Shown here in pieces: positions 1 through 8,309 of a stretch of DNA of 25,691 bases (the first letter of the stretch is position 1; each line of letters opens with the position of its first letter). Below the pieces are notes generated by a model. The model was not told where the DNA came from. It saw only the letters and a program-made list of their open reading frames with translations, and did no database searches. A program made the translations under genes and the position numbers. Origin of the DNA: CAZCAC01 sp964496575 (lineage in GTDB: Bacteria > Planctomycetota > UBA1135 > GCA-002686595); contig CAZCAC010000127.1 of the NCBI GenBank assembly GCA_964496575.1, forward strand, positions 1-25,691. The letters are read 5' to 3'.

Positions 1-813
1 CGCCATCTCCCGTGGTCGCTGATCGGGAGTGAGCTCGTCCACGGCCACCCGCGGGCCAACCTCGGGGGCGGGCGGTTCTTCCCCCGCCCCGCCATCTAGC
101 TGCACCAGTGCCGGTTGAGTCACCGCTTCGGTCGCGACCGGCGCGCCCCACTGCTTCACGACCGCCCCGACCCCGAACCACACCAGAACAGAGAGCGCGG
201 CGAGGATCACTGACGCCAGCATGACCTTGCCCACGGCCAGCCCTGCCAGCACCTTGGCCGTGCCGCCGACCTGAGCCCCCTCCCAGCTTGCCAGCGGGAG
301 CAGTGCCTGGATCCACTCCTGCCGACCGTCCGATTCGTCGTCGAGCCGAGACCTCAACCGCTCCAGCGCTCGCCGCAATCGCGTGCGAACCGTGGCTGCG
401 GGCACCTCCATCCGCATCGCGATGTCCGTAGCGGTGAGACCTTCGTAGTATCGGAGCAGCACCGTGTCGCGATAGGGCTGCTCGAGCTCCAGGACCTTGC
501 TGGCGAGAGATCGTTCCTGCTCGACTCGTTGGGCCACGTCCAGAGCCGAGGGTTCGCTCTCCTCAGCAACTTCCGGGACCCGACGAGTCTCGCGACGCCA
601 GCGCAGACCCGCCTGTCGCCGCACCACGGTCGCAAGCCACGGTCTCGCCGGTCGATTCGAGTTGGGAGGATTGCGCAACGCGGCGACCCAGGTGTCCTGC
701 ACCAGATCGTCCGCAGCCGCGGCGTCCGCGACCAGGCTCCGAGCGAGCGCGGTCAGCCACGCGGAATGCTGCAGAAGACGGTCGAGACTGGCCTGTCCGG
801 GGTGATCGCTCAT
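1..813 (-). CDS. ECF sigma factor with C-terminal transmembrane extension (partial)
   Basis: The frame opens at an ATG at 813 and stays open to base 1, giving 271 residues without a stop; the 3' end lies outside the window. Residues 1-155 look like an ECF sigma-70: a sigma-2 segment with DDLVQDTWVAALR near residue 35, a basic linker, and a sigma-4 helix-turn-helix near residues 115-155 (YRDTVLLRYYEGLTATDIA). Sigma-4 is followed by a polar linker, a hydrophobic segment at about 190-217 that looks membrane-spanning, and a Pro/Glu-rich stretch. ECF factors normally end just after sigma-4, so the tail is extra. C-terminal membrane extensions are known in some planctomycete ECF groups. It lies 56 bases downstream of the dehydrogenase gene on the same strand. 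No anti-sigma gene is visible. Membrane tethering is inference. Confidence 0.85.
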   Translation of the reverse strand, partial: MSDHPGQASLDRLLQHSAWLTALARSLVADAAAADDLVQDTWVAALRNPPNSNRPARPWLATVVRRQAGLRWRRETRRVPEVAEESEPSALDVAQRVEQERSLASKVLELEQPYRDTVLLRYYEGLTATDIAMRMEVPAATVRTRLRRALERLRSRLDDESDGRQEWIQALLPLASWEGAQVGGTAKVLAGLAVGKVMLASVILAALSVLVWFGVGAVVKQWGAPVATEAVTQPALVQLDGGAGEEPPAPEVGPRVAVDELTPDQRPREMA

Positions 814-821
814 CGGTCAAT

Positions 822-839
822 GACCAGCTTGCACTGGTC
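822..839. repeat. Short hairpin between dehydrogenase and sigma factor genes
   Basis: GACCAG and CTGGTC form a perfect 6-base stem with a 6-base loop in the 56-base gap between the dehydrogenase stop and the sigma factor start. It could act as a weak terminator or lie in the sigma leader. There is no T-tract, so the role is open. Confidence 0.3.
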
Positions 840-869
840 CCCCGGAGTGTTTCGCAAATCCCGGGATTC

Positions 870-1628
870 TCAGCCCTTCAGCTTCCTGACCAACGATCCC
901 CACACCCCTCGCGGCAGCGCGCGACCGAGGGTCTTCAGCGGCCAGGCCAGCTGCCACGGAAAGGCGAGCACCGGTGAACCCCGCTCCAGCGCGACCACGC
1001 ACCGTCTGGCCGCGTCCTCGACCTCCACCAGGAATGGCATCGGGTGCTCGATCGAGTCGGTCATCGGGGTGCGCACCCAGCCCGGCTGGATGTCGACCAC
1101 CTTCAGGCCACTCTCGTGGAGCTCGATCTGCAACGACTCGAGAAGGGAAGAGAGGGCCGCCTTCGAAGCGGGGTACGCACCGCCTCTCGGCATCGCGCGA
1201 ACGCCGGCGAGGCTGGAGACGCCCGCCAGGGTGCCGGTGCCGCGCGGGAGCATGGCGTGCATCCCCTCGATCAGCGTGACCATCGCGCCCTTGACGTTGA
1301 CGTCGATCACCTCCTCGACGTCCTCCCGGGTCATCTCCCCCGCCGGCGCCGAGCGGCCGATACCGGCGTTGGCGATGACGAGGTCGAAGCCGCCCACCAT
1401 CGCGTCCCAGTGTGCGATCGAATCGGCGATCGCTTTCGGGTCACGAACGTCGAGCTCCGCGGCGTCGGCGCGGCCGCCGCCTCGCGCGATCCCCGCCGCG
1501 AGCTCCTCCAGCAGCTCGAGACGTCGCGCCGTGACGACCACCCGCGTGCCGCGACGGGCCAACTCGAGGGCGATCGCGAGGCCGATGCCGCTCGAAGCGC
1601 CGGTGATGAAGGCGTTGCGGAAGAGCAC
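870..1628 (-). CDS. Short-chain dehydrogenase/reductase (SDR)
   Basis: A 252-residue classical SDR, the usual family length, expected to use NAD(P)(H) in the cytoplasm; the substrate cannot be read from sequence. Visible motifs are the cofactor-binding TGASSGIG at residues 9-16, NAGI at 87-90, Asn111, Ser138/139, and the catalytic Tyr152 and Lys156 in YPASK. PGW follows at 182-184. The chosen start is a GTG at 1628, five bases after the stop of the upstream phosphorylase gene; no ATG lies close enough to the Rossmann motif. The tight spacing suggests cotranscription with the nucleoside genes, but a role in nucleoside metabolism is not shown. The C-terminal 30 residues are hydrophobic and basic, which could allow membrane association. 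Confidence 0.88.
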   Translation of the reverse strand: MLFRNAFITGASSGIGLAIALELARRGTRVVVTARRLELLEELAAGIARGGGRADAAELDVRDPKAIADSIAHWDAMVGGFDLVIANAGIGRSAPAGEMTREDVEEVIDVNVKGAMVTLIEGMHAMLPRGTGTLAGVSSLAGVRAMPRGGAYPASKAALSSLLESLQIELHESGLKVVDIQPGWVRTPMTDSIEHPMPFLVEVEDAARRCVVALERGSPVLAFPWQLAWPLKTLGRALPRGVWGSLVRKLKG

Positions 1629-1633
1629 GAGGT

Positions 1634-2455
1634 TCAGTCCGCCCCGACGCGAGTGCACACCGCCGTGAGCAGCGCGCAGAAGCGTTCGGCGAGAACCCGC
1701 CCCGCCTCGACCACCTCGTCGTGCGAGAGCGGCTCGCCGGTGATTCCCGCCGCCCGGTTGGTGATGGCGGAGATCGCCGCCACCCTCATCCCCGCCGCGT
1801 GCGCGGCGCTCGCTTCGGCAACGGTGCTCATACCCACCGCCTGCGCGCCGCCCCAGCGCAGCATCGAGATCTCGGCCGGCGTCTCGTAGGTCGGCCCCAG
1901 GAGCCCCGCGTAGGTGCCATGATGCAGCTCGATCCCCTTCTCCTCCGTCGCTCCGTCCACTATCGTGCCGAGCTCGCGGTCGTACGGGTTGCCGAGTCCC
2001 TCTTCCCCCTGCATCAGTGGCGTCCGCCCCTGCAGGTTCAGGTGATCGATGATGCGCATCAGCGCCGGGATCTCCCAGTCCGCCTCCAGGCCGCCCGCGG
2101 CGTTGGTCAGGAAGAGCATGCCGATCCCCAGTCGACCGAACGCTCGCACGCAACGCGTCACCTCGCTCGGCCGCCAACCCTCGTAGAGGTGTACACGCCC
2201 CTGCTGGACCACCACCGGCACGCCCTCGACCTTCCCCAGCACCAGCTGCCCCGCGTGGCCGGGAACGGCGCTGGTCGGCATCGCGTCGAGCTCCTCGTAC
2301 GGAATCACTCTCTGGTCCGTCAGCGAATCGGCGAACCCGCCCAGGCCCGACCCGAGCACCAAGGCGATCCGCGCGCCACCGACCCCGTGGGATTCCAGGC
2401 TGCGGGTGAGGTCTTCCAGCGCCAGCGTGGCGTCGTCGATCTGCGGTGTCTTCAT
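1634..2455 (-). CDS. punA: Purine nucleoside phosphorylase, trimeric type
   Basis: Splits purine (deoxy)nucleosides with phosphate to the free base and (deoxy)ribose-1-phosphate. The 273 residues match the trimeric PNP/MTAP family. Motifs seen: phosphate-binding GSGLGG at 35-40, GRVHLYEG at 86-93, NAAGG at 118-122, GPTYETPAE at 187-195 with the base-contacting Glu191, VGMS at 207-210, ITN at 231-233 and His245. Asn233 at the base-recognition position is typical of enzymes for 6-oxopurines (inosine, guanosine) rather than methylthioadenosine. The start is the ATG at 2455. The transporter gene ends 19 bases upstream and the dehydrogenase starts five bases downstream, so the three probably form one operon. 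The sugar phosphate product is the substrate of the phosphopentomutase encoded further along. Confidence 0.93.
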   Translation of the reverse strand: MKTPQIDDATLALEDLTRSLESHGVGGARIALVLGSGLGGFADSLTDQRVIPYEELDAMPTSAVPGHAGQLVLGKVEGVPVVVQQGRVHLYEGWRPSEVTRCVRAFGRLGIGMLFLTNAAGGLEADWEIPALMRIIDHLNLQGRTPLMQGEEGLGNPYDRELGTIVDGATEEKGIELHHGTYAGLLGPTYETPAEISMLRWGGAQAVGMSTVAEASAAHAAGMRVAAISAITNRAAGITGEPLSHDEVVEAGRVLAERFCALLTAVCTRVGAD

Positions 2456-2474
2456 GCGTGTTACTCCGACCGGA

Positions 2475-3785
2475 CTACAGGAAGATACCCGCGACCGTCG
2501 CGGTCATCCAAGAGGCGAAGGCTCCGCCGACCATCGCGCGCAGCGCCAGGCGGGAGATGTCGGTCTTGCGGTCGGGCGCCAGGGGCGTGATCCCGCCGAG
2601 CTGGATGCCGATCGAGGCGAAGTTGGCGAAGCCGCACAGCGCGTAGGCGGCCATCGCGGCGGTGCGCGGGTGCTCGAAGGCCATCTTCACGCCTTCTTCG
2701 TTGCCCAGCATCCCCTGGAGCTGGCCGAAGGCGACCAGCTCGTTGACGGCGATCTTGGTCCCGAGGAGCGAGCCGAAGAGCTTGCAGTCGTGCCACCCAT
2801 CGACGCCCATCAACCAGGCGATCGGCGCGAAGATCCGCCCGAAGATCCAGTTGAGGCTGAGCGTCTCTTCCATCCCCACCCACTCGCCCAGCGCTTCCAG
2901 CGGCCAGTTGACCAGGTTCACCAGCGCGATGAAGGCGATCAGCATGGCAATCACGTTGAGCCACAGCTTGAGCCCGTCAGTGGTTCCGTTGGCCGCGGCC
3001 TCGATCAAGTTGCCCGCGCTGCGGTTCAGGCGCAGCTTCACCTGGCCCGAGGTCTCCGCCACTTCCGTCTCGGGAAGCATGATCTTCGCCACCACGAACG
3101 CCGCCGGCGCGGACATCACCGAGGCGGTGAGCAGGTGCGCCCCGTACTCCTCGCCGATGAAGCCCATGTAGACGGCGAGCACCGACCCGGCGATCGTCGC
3201 GAACCCGCCGGTCATCAGCGCGTTCAGCTCTGAGCTGGTCATCTTGGCGAGATACGGCTTGACCACCAGCGGCGCTTCGGTCTGGCCGACGAAGACGTTG
3301 GCGGCCATCGACATCGATTCCGCGCCCGACACGCGCATCGCCCACGACATCACCTTGGCCATGCACCACACCAGGAACTGCATCACGCCCAGGTGGTAGA
3401 GCACGCCCATCAGCGCACTGAAGAAGATGATCGCGACCAGGCCGGTGCCGGCGAAGGAGAAGATGAAGGCGCTGCCAGGGCCGAGGGTTTCCGCGACGCC
3501 TTCTCGCTCGATCATCAGGTCCTTCAGGACGTCTTGCTTGGCCAGGACGCCGAAGACCATCTCGGCGCCGGGAGCGGCCATCGAGATCACCTTGGTGACT
3601 ATTCCCGCCGCCCAGCCGAAGATCTCGTGGCCGATGCTCGTGGATAGAAAGATCCAGGCGAGCAAGAGCTGCAGCCCCAGTCCTCCGAAGATCACGCGCC
3701 AGGGCATCCGCCCCTTGTGCGAGGAGAGGAGCCAGGACACTCCGCAGAAGAAAGTGAGGCCGATCAGGCCGTGGACGAACTGCAA
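2475..3785 (-). CDS. nupC: Concentrative nucleoside transporter, NupC/CNT family
   Basis: Inner-membrane, cation-coupled nucleoside importer of 436 residues, slightly longer than E. coli NupC. It is hydrophobic throughout. Family motifs are clear: GQTEAP at 167-172 (hairpin region that binds nucleoside), TKIAVNELVA at 343-352 and FANFASIG at 386-393. GQTEAP resembles the Vibrio/animal CNT form more than E. coli NupC, which has GQSEN there. The best start is a TTG at 3785, because it gives a natural first membrane helix and no ATG or GTG occurs before it in a sensible place. It leads the transporter-phosphorylase-dehydrogenase block. The 220 bases upstream separate it from a divergent broken gene and should hold its promoter, though no clear promoter boxes were recognised. 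Confidence 0.93.
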   Translation of the reverse strand: MQFVHGLIGLTFFCGVSWLLSSHKGRMPWRVIFGGLGLQLLLAWIFLSTSIGHEIFGWAAGIVTKVISMAAPGAEMVFGVLAKQDVLKDLMIEREGVAETLGPGSAFIFSFAGTGLVAIIFFSALMGVLYHLGVMQFLVWCMAKVMSWAMRVSGAESMSMAANVFVGQTEAPLVVKPYLAKMTSSELNALMTGGFATIAGSVLAVYMGFIGEEYGAHLLTASVMSAPAAFVVAKIMLPETEVAETSGQVKLRLNRSAGNLIEAAANGTTDGLKLWLNVIAMLIAFIALVNLVNWPLEALGEWVGMEETLSLNWIFGRIFAPIAWLMGVDGWHDCKLFGSLLGTKIAVNELVAFGQLQGMLGNEEGVKMAFEHPRTAAMAAYALCGFANFASIGIQLGGITPLAPDRKTDISRLALRAMVGGAFASWMTATVAGIFL

Positions 3786-4005
3786 GGGGAACCTCGGGCT
3801 GGAGACGGGGGCCTATGGAACCGTGGGGGTCGCGCTCGCGCAAGGATCAGGGGACTCACCCCGAGGCGATCCTCGTTCTCGATCGCTGAGGCGAGGCGCA
3901 AGGTCCCGCTCCGGGCCGCGAAACGGCACGGCGGAGGCCGCTGTGCGGAAGCTGCGTCTTTTCGTTGTCCATTCGAGTGCCCGGGGGTATCAGGGAGTCG
4001 GACTC

Positions 4006-5555
4006 ATGAGGCCTCGTCTCACAACCGCGCTCGCCCTCGTCGCCGGAATCGCGCTGGCGATCTGGTGGCTCGTGGCCGTCGCCTGGACGATGCGAGCGAA
4101 CAGGGACCGAGCAGCCTGTCTCCCGAGGAGTCGACGGCCGAGGGGAGCTCTCACCCCGCGGCCCTTCCTCCCCCGCCGGCGACCAGCGACGAGGCACGCC
4201 GATCCGGGGAACGGGAAGACGTGAAGCCCCGGAGCGATGGCGGCGTGACCGGGCGTGGCTCGGAGCTTCCGCGCGTCCCCGACGACTCCATCTGGATCGA
4301 CTGCGAGCTTCTCGCGCCCGGCCAGGTGCCAGCGGACGAGGAGTGCATCGTCGAAGCAGAAGGGGAAATGTACTGGAGCAGCGGTCGGATTATCGAGGAC
4401 CGCTACACGATCGAGGTGGAAGTCGGGGTCCCCTTCCGCGTGGCTCTGGCCAGAGGAACCCGAGAGGCCAGGATCCGGCTGAACGCGCGGTATCACTATC
4501 TGAAAGCCCCCATCGAGATCGATCTCTCGGCGGTCAGAGCCAGTACGGTCGTGATCGAGCCCGAGCTCGGAGGCGTGATCCGAGGTCGGGTGCTGCTGCC
4601 AGGGTCGGCGAATCCTGTCGATGCCGGAAGGGTGGGGGCCACATCGTTGCCTCCACCCGGACACCCCGTCAGGGATTTCGACCTCGACTTTCATGCACCG
4701 GCTGACATGGAGGCGGAAGGGAGCTTCGAGCTGCGCGGACGGGTTCACACCGGTGGGGAGCCGCACGCGGGGTGGCTGGTGGGCTGCGAGAACGACAACG
4801 GCGAGCGAGCCGCCGCCCACTGTGACGACGCCGGGGGATTCGTGATGAATCTAGGATCCCCCGGGCCGTTCCTCTTCAGCTTCTTTCCCAGTGGCCAGGC
4901 CCTCGGCTCCTTGCAGACCCTCCGGGTCGGTCGGGACATCCCGGACCGAGACGTGGTGGAACTGGACTTCGATCTTCCGGCGGGTTGCCTCGCCGGTCGG
5001 GTTCGCCTTCCGGGAGGCGCGCCAGCTCCCGGCTGCTAGCTGTTCCTCGACCTGAGCGCTGCCTGCGAGGGTTCGACCGCGTCGTACGAGTACACCGAGC
5101 TCTCGGTCACCGACTCCGAGGGCAGGTTCCGCTTCACCCCACTCCCGCCGGGCGGCTACGTGCTGCACGCCGGGGGAACCTCGATGGAGCCGGCGGAGAC
5201 CGACACCGAATCCTACGGCGTTCGTCGTCTCGGAGGGCTGCAGCTCGCCCTCGGAGAGGTGAAGGACGACCTGGTGATCGACCTGTCCCCGGCGGGATCG
5301 ATCGAGGGCCTCGTGCTGGCCCCGGACGGCTCGCCCGCGATCGGAGCTCTGGTGAGCCTCGTCGAGGACGACGACTCGTGGGTCGTCGTCTTCTTCTCTT
5401 CGCAAACGGATGCCGACGGCCGTTTCGAGTACCGGCACCTCACCCCGGGTCGAGTGGCGATCCACGCGCGGCAGGGTGACCTCACCAGCGAGGAGAGGGA
5501 GGTCCTCGTCGTCGAGGGCGACGCGGTCGAGGTGCAGCTTCAGCTGAATGAGTGA
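4006..5555 (+). pseudogene. Broken carboxypeptidase-regulatory-like repeat protein (frameshift plus in-frame TAG)
   Basis: The ATG at 4006 opens a typical N-terminal membrane anchor (MRPRLTTALALVAGIALAIW). Within about 4080-4110 the sensible reading moves to another frame, consistent with one missing base, and continues into a Ser/Pro/Glu-rich linker and beta-sandwich repeats. A TAG at 5037-5039 then interrupts this frame, yet coding character continues in the same frame to the TGA at 5553-5555. Three repeat starts are visible: IRGRVLLPG (near 4580), AGRVRLPGG (near 4990) and EGLVLAPDG (near 5305), each in the style of carboxypeptidase regulatory-like domains, with a GRF segment (5119, 5420) ahead of each following strand. 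An intact version would be an envelope protein of about 515 residues. Two independent lesions favour a decayed gene; sequencing error is the alternative. Confidence 0.72.
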
Positions 5556-5577
5556 TACGGAGCCAGGCTCCGTATCA
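5553..5577. terminator. Perfect palindromic hairpin covering both convergent stop codons
   Basis: TGATACGGAGCC (5553-5564) and its exact reverse complement (5566-5577) form a 12-base stem around a single central base. The first three bases are the TGA of the plus-strand broken gene and the last three are the TGA of deoA on the minus strand. No T-tract follows, so intrinsic termination is likely but not certain. It may also be a copy of a dispersed palindromic repeat. Confidence 0.6.
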
Positions 5578-6873
5578 CAGTCGCTCGAGGACCAGGGGCC
5601 CGGGCTCGTAGTGGTCTTCGATCCGGATCGCCTCGGCGAGGAGCTCGCGGGCTCGATCAAGGCCTCGGCCGTGGCGGTGGTGAATGGTGCAGATCGACTC
5701 ACCCACCTCGACCCTCTCTCCCGCCGCCCGCCTGAAGCGGAAGCCGACGCCGACGTCGATCTCGTCTTCCAGGCGGACGCGACCGCCCCCGAGCTCGACC
5801 AGGGCGAAGCCGATTCGCTTCAGGTCGTGGAAGCGCAACACGCCGGCGCGATCGACAAACCACTCTTCGCGGTCGGTGCGCTCGGGATCGCCCTGCTCGT
5901 CGAACCAGCGCCCCGGCATCGCGCCCTGCTGCGCACAGATCCGCTCGAAGCACTCGTAAGCGCTGCCATCGTCGAGCGACGCGGCGATTCTCTTCTCGCC
6001 CGCCTCCACGTCGGCTGCGACTCCCGCCATCACCAGCATCTCTCCGGCGAGCGCGCAGCAAAGCTCGCGCAGGTCGGGCGGCCCCTCGCCGCGCAGGCAG
6101 TCGAGGCACTCGAGAATCTCCAGCGTGTGGCCCGCAGCCAGCCCGAGCGGCCGATCCATGGCCGTCTGCAGCACCCGCGCCTGAACGCCCATCCCTCGCG
6201 CGAGGTCGATCATCACCTCGCCCAGCTCCCGCCCCTTCGCGGCATCGGCGAGGAAGGCTCCGCTGCCGAACTTCACGTCGAGCACCAGGCTCTCCGCTCC
6301 CTCGGCGAGCTTCTTGGACATGATCGACGAGGCGATCAGCGGGATCGAAGGCACCAGCCCGGTCACGTCGCGCAGGGCGTAGAGCTTGCGATCGGCGGGC
6401 ACCAGGTCCTCGGTCTGCGCGCCGAGTGCCACGCCGACCTTCCGCAGCGCGTCGTCGAACTCCTGCTCGGAGAGATCGGTGCGGAAACCAGGGATCGACT
6501 CGAGCTTGTCGAGCGTCCCGCCGGTATGCCCGAGGCCGCGCCCCGAGATCATCGGCACCGCCACACCGCACGCGGCCACCGCCGGCGCGAGCGCGATCGA
6601 GACCTTGTCACCGATCCCGCCGGTCGAGTGCTTGTCCGAAGTCGGTCGCCCGAGCCCGTCGAAGCGCATCACCCGACCGGAGTGCAGCATCGCGTGCGTC
6701 CACGTCGCGAGCTCGGCGGGCTCCATCCCGTTGATGAAGATCGCCATCAGGAGCGCCGACGCCTGGTACTCGGGGATCTCGTCCCGGACGTACCCGTCGA
6801 TGAAGAAGTGGATCTCCTCCTCGCTCAGGGCGTGTCCGTCGCGCTTGGTGGAGAGAACGGTTCGGATGTCCAT
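5575..6873 (-). CDS. deoA: Thymidine phosphorylase / pyrimidine-nucleoside phosphorylase
   Basis: Phosphorolysis of thymidine or deoxyuridine (possibly uridine) to base and (deoxy)ribose-1-phosphate. The 432 residues match the family length. Signatures: phosphate-binding KHSTGGIGDK at 81-90, SGRGLGHTGGTLDKLE at 110-125 matching the family signature, LYALRDVTG for the substrate Arg, and IMSKKLA for the substrate Lys. The C-terminal alpha/beta domain is complete. The chosen ATG is at 6873; a longer reading of 27 extra residues is possible but overlaps the end of deoB. The stop of deoB is only four bases upstream, so the two are surely cotranscribed. Whether it is strictly thymidine-specific or a broad PyNP cannot be told from sequence alone. 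Confidence 0.93.
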   Translation of the reverse strand: MDIRTVLSTKRDGHALSEEEIHFFIDGYVRDEIPEYQASALLMAIFINGMEPAELATWTHAMLHSGRVMRFDGLGRPTSDKHSTGGIGDKVSIALAPAVAACGVAVPMISGRGLGHTGGTLDKLESIPGFRTDLSEQEFDDALRKVGVALGAQTEDLVPADRKLYALRDVTGLVPSIPLIASSIMSKKLAEGAESLVLDVKFGSGAFLADAAKGRELGEVMIDLARGMGVQARVLQTAMDRPLGLAAGHTLEILECLDCLRGEGPPDLRELCCALAGEMLVMAGVAADVEAGEKRIAASLDDGSAYECFERICAQQGAMPGRWFDEQGDPERTDREEWFVDRAGVLRFHDLKRIGFALVELGGGRVRLEDEIDVGVGFRFRRAAGERVEVGESICTIHHRHGRGLDRARELLAEAIRIEDHYEPGPLVLERL

Positions 6874-6877
6874 GGAT

Positions 6878-8062
6878 TCAGCTCGCGAGCTGCGACAGGA
6901 AGGACTCGCCCGCGCCGGTACCTTCGACGCCCAGCGCCTCGGCCACGGTCGCACCGATGTCGGCGAAGCTGGAGCGAGTCCCCAGATCGACTCCGCCCGC
7001 CACGTTCGGCCCGGTGGCGAGCACGGGCACGTACTCGCGCGTGTGATCGGTACCCGCCTCGTGCGTCGGGTCGTTGCCGTGGTCCGCGCAGAGGATCAGG
7101 AGGTCGTCGCGCTGTAGCTGCTGCTCGAAGACCCGCAAGTCCCCGTCGAACTCCTCGAGCGCCCGTCGATAGCCGACCGCGTCGCGGCGGTGGCCGTAGA
7201 GCATGTCGAAGTCGACGAGGTTGAGGAACAGGAGACCGCGGTCGAGGCTCCCGGCCAGCTTCGTCGCCTGCCGCATTCCGTCGCGGTTCCCTTCGGTGTG
7301 GTGATCCTCGGTCACCCCTCGGCCGGCGAAGATGTCGTGGATCTTGCCGACACCGACCACCGGCAGGCCCGCTCGCGCCAGTCGATCGAGCGTGGTGTCT
7401 CCGGGGGGCTCCAGCGAGTAATCGCGGCGGTTGTACGTCCGCTGGTAGTTCCCGGCCTCGCCGACGAAGGGCCTGGCGATCACTCGCGCCACGCCGAGGG
7501 GATCCAGGAGACGTCGTGCTTCGATGGAGATCTCGAATAGTCGCTCGAGGCCGAAGTGCTCCTCGTGCGCCGCGATCTGGAAGGCGCTGTCCGCGCTGGT
7601 GTAGACGATCGGCTTGCCCGTCCTGACGTGCTCCTCGCCGAGCTCGGCGATCACCGTCGTTCCCGACGCGGGCCGGTTGCAGAGGACCCCTTCGAGCCGG
7701 CCGCGCCGCACGAACGCTTCGATGATCTCCGGAGAGTAGCCGTCGGGGAAGGTGGGGAATGCCCCCTCCAGCGGGCACCCCATCATCTCCCAGTGACCGG
7801 TCGAGGTGTCCTTGCCGGGAGACTCCTCGGCGCAGCGCCCGAACGCCGCTTCCGGAGCGCTCGCCTTCGCGAGCTCCTCCACGCCGGTGACGTTGCCCAG
7901 CCCCAGCTCGATCAAGCGGGGTGTCTCCAGACCCCCGGTTGCGGTGATGATGTGATCGAGGGTGTGCGCCCCCGCATCACCGAAGCGCTCGGCATCGGGT
8001 AGGGCTCCGACTCCCAGCGAGTCGAGCACGAAGACGAAGACTCGCCGGAACTCAGAGGTCAT
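6878..8062 (-). CDS. deoB: Phosphopentomutase
   Basis: Interconverts (deoxy)ribose-1-phosphate and -5-phosphate, linking the nucleoside phosphorylases to central metabolism. The 394 residues fit the alkaline-phosphatase-superfamily DeoB. Metal and catalytic motifs are present: VLDSLGVG with Asp14, GKDTSTGHWE with the phosphorylated Thr86, DFDMLYGHRRD, LCADHGNDPT and GTDHTREYVP near the C terminus. The DeoB-specific cap region lies between residues of about 100 and 220. The ATG at 8062 follows the stop of the small acidic gene by ten bases and the gene ends four bases before deoA, so it is the middle gene of a three-gene unit. Confidence 0.95.
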   Translation of the reverse strand: MTSEFRRVFVFVLDSLGVGALPDAERFGDAGAHTLDHIITATGGLETPRLIELGLGNVTGVEELAKASAPEAAFGRCAEESPGKDTSTGHWEMMGCPLEGAFPTFPDGYSPEIIEAFVRRGRLEGVLCNRPASGTTVIAELGEEHVRTGKPIVYTSADSAFQIAAHEEHFGLERLFEISIEARRLLDPLGVARVIARPFVGEAGNYQRTYNRRDYSLEPPGDTTLDRLARAGLPVVGVGKIHDIFAGRGVTEDHHTEGNRDGMRQATKLAGSLDRGLLFLNLVDFDMLYGHRRDAVGYRRALEEFDGDLRVFEQQLQRDDLLILCADHGNDPTHEAGTDHTREYVPVLATGPNVAGGVDLGTRSSFADIGATVAEALGVEGTGAGESFLSQLAS

Positions 8063-8072
8063 TCGATGCTGT

Positions 8073-8309
8073 TCAGGTGCTCATGGTGTTTTCGAGGACC
8101 GCCTCGATCACCTCTTCAACGGCCTCTTCGAACTCATCGACCCACAGATCCCCATAGTCCTCCAGGAGCATTTCGCGCTCGTCGAAGTCCCAGGTTCCCG
8201 AGGTCGGGTCGAACTCGAACTCGTAGTCGTGTTCGGTGCCGTCCTCATCCGTGATCAAGGCAATGACGATGCAGTCCTGAGCGTCGACCTCCAATCGGAA
8301 AACGGCCAT
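8073..8309 (-). CDS. Small strongly acidic protein of unknown function
   Basis: A 78-residue protein not recognised as a named family. Its start is supported by a GGAGG ribosome site at 8317-8321, seven bases before the ATG at 8309. It has 26 Asp/Glu against only two Arg and no Lys. The first half reads like a small beta-sheet (MAVFRLEVDAQDCIVIALI, then YEFEFD), the second half like an acidic amphipathic helix (WVDEFEEAVEEVIEAVLE). There is no signal peptide or membrane segment. It leads the deoB-deoA unit with a ten-base gap, so a link to nucleoside salvage or just translational coupling is possible. A much longer open frame on the same strand starts upstream, but its extra part lies opposite the lipoprotein gene and looks non-coding. 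Confidence 0.75.
   Translation of the reverse strand: MAVFRLEVDAQDCIVIALITDEDGTEHDYEFEFDPTSGTWDFDEREMLLEDYGDLWVDEFEEAVEEVIEAVLENTMST

Noticed and set aside
563..820. A short minus-strand frame starting at 820 as the sigma factor gene.
   Set aside because: The frame from the ATG at 813 gives clear sigma-2 and sigma-4 sequence; the 820 frame gives an Arg/Gly-rich product without motifs.
4080..4110. Programmed ribosomal frameshifting at the anchor-linker junction.
   Set aside because: No slippery heptamer or clear downstream pseudoknot is seen, and the downstream TAG would still end translation.
5037..5039. Possible recoding of the in-frame TAG as an amino acid.
   Set aside because: A second lesion (frameshift) in the same gene makes decay simpler, other genes here use TAG as a normal stop (transketolase, mltA, sulfatase), and no recoding structure is evident.
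5548..7224. A plus-strand frame of 558 codons opposite deoA and deoB.
   Set aside because: It covers parts of two well-identified genes on the other strand and shows no domain or plausible start context.
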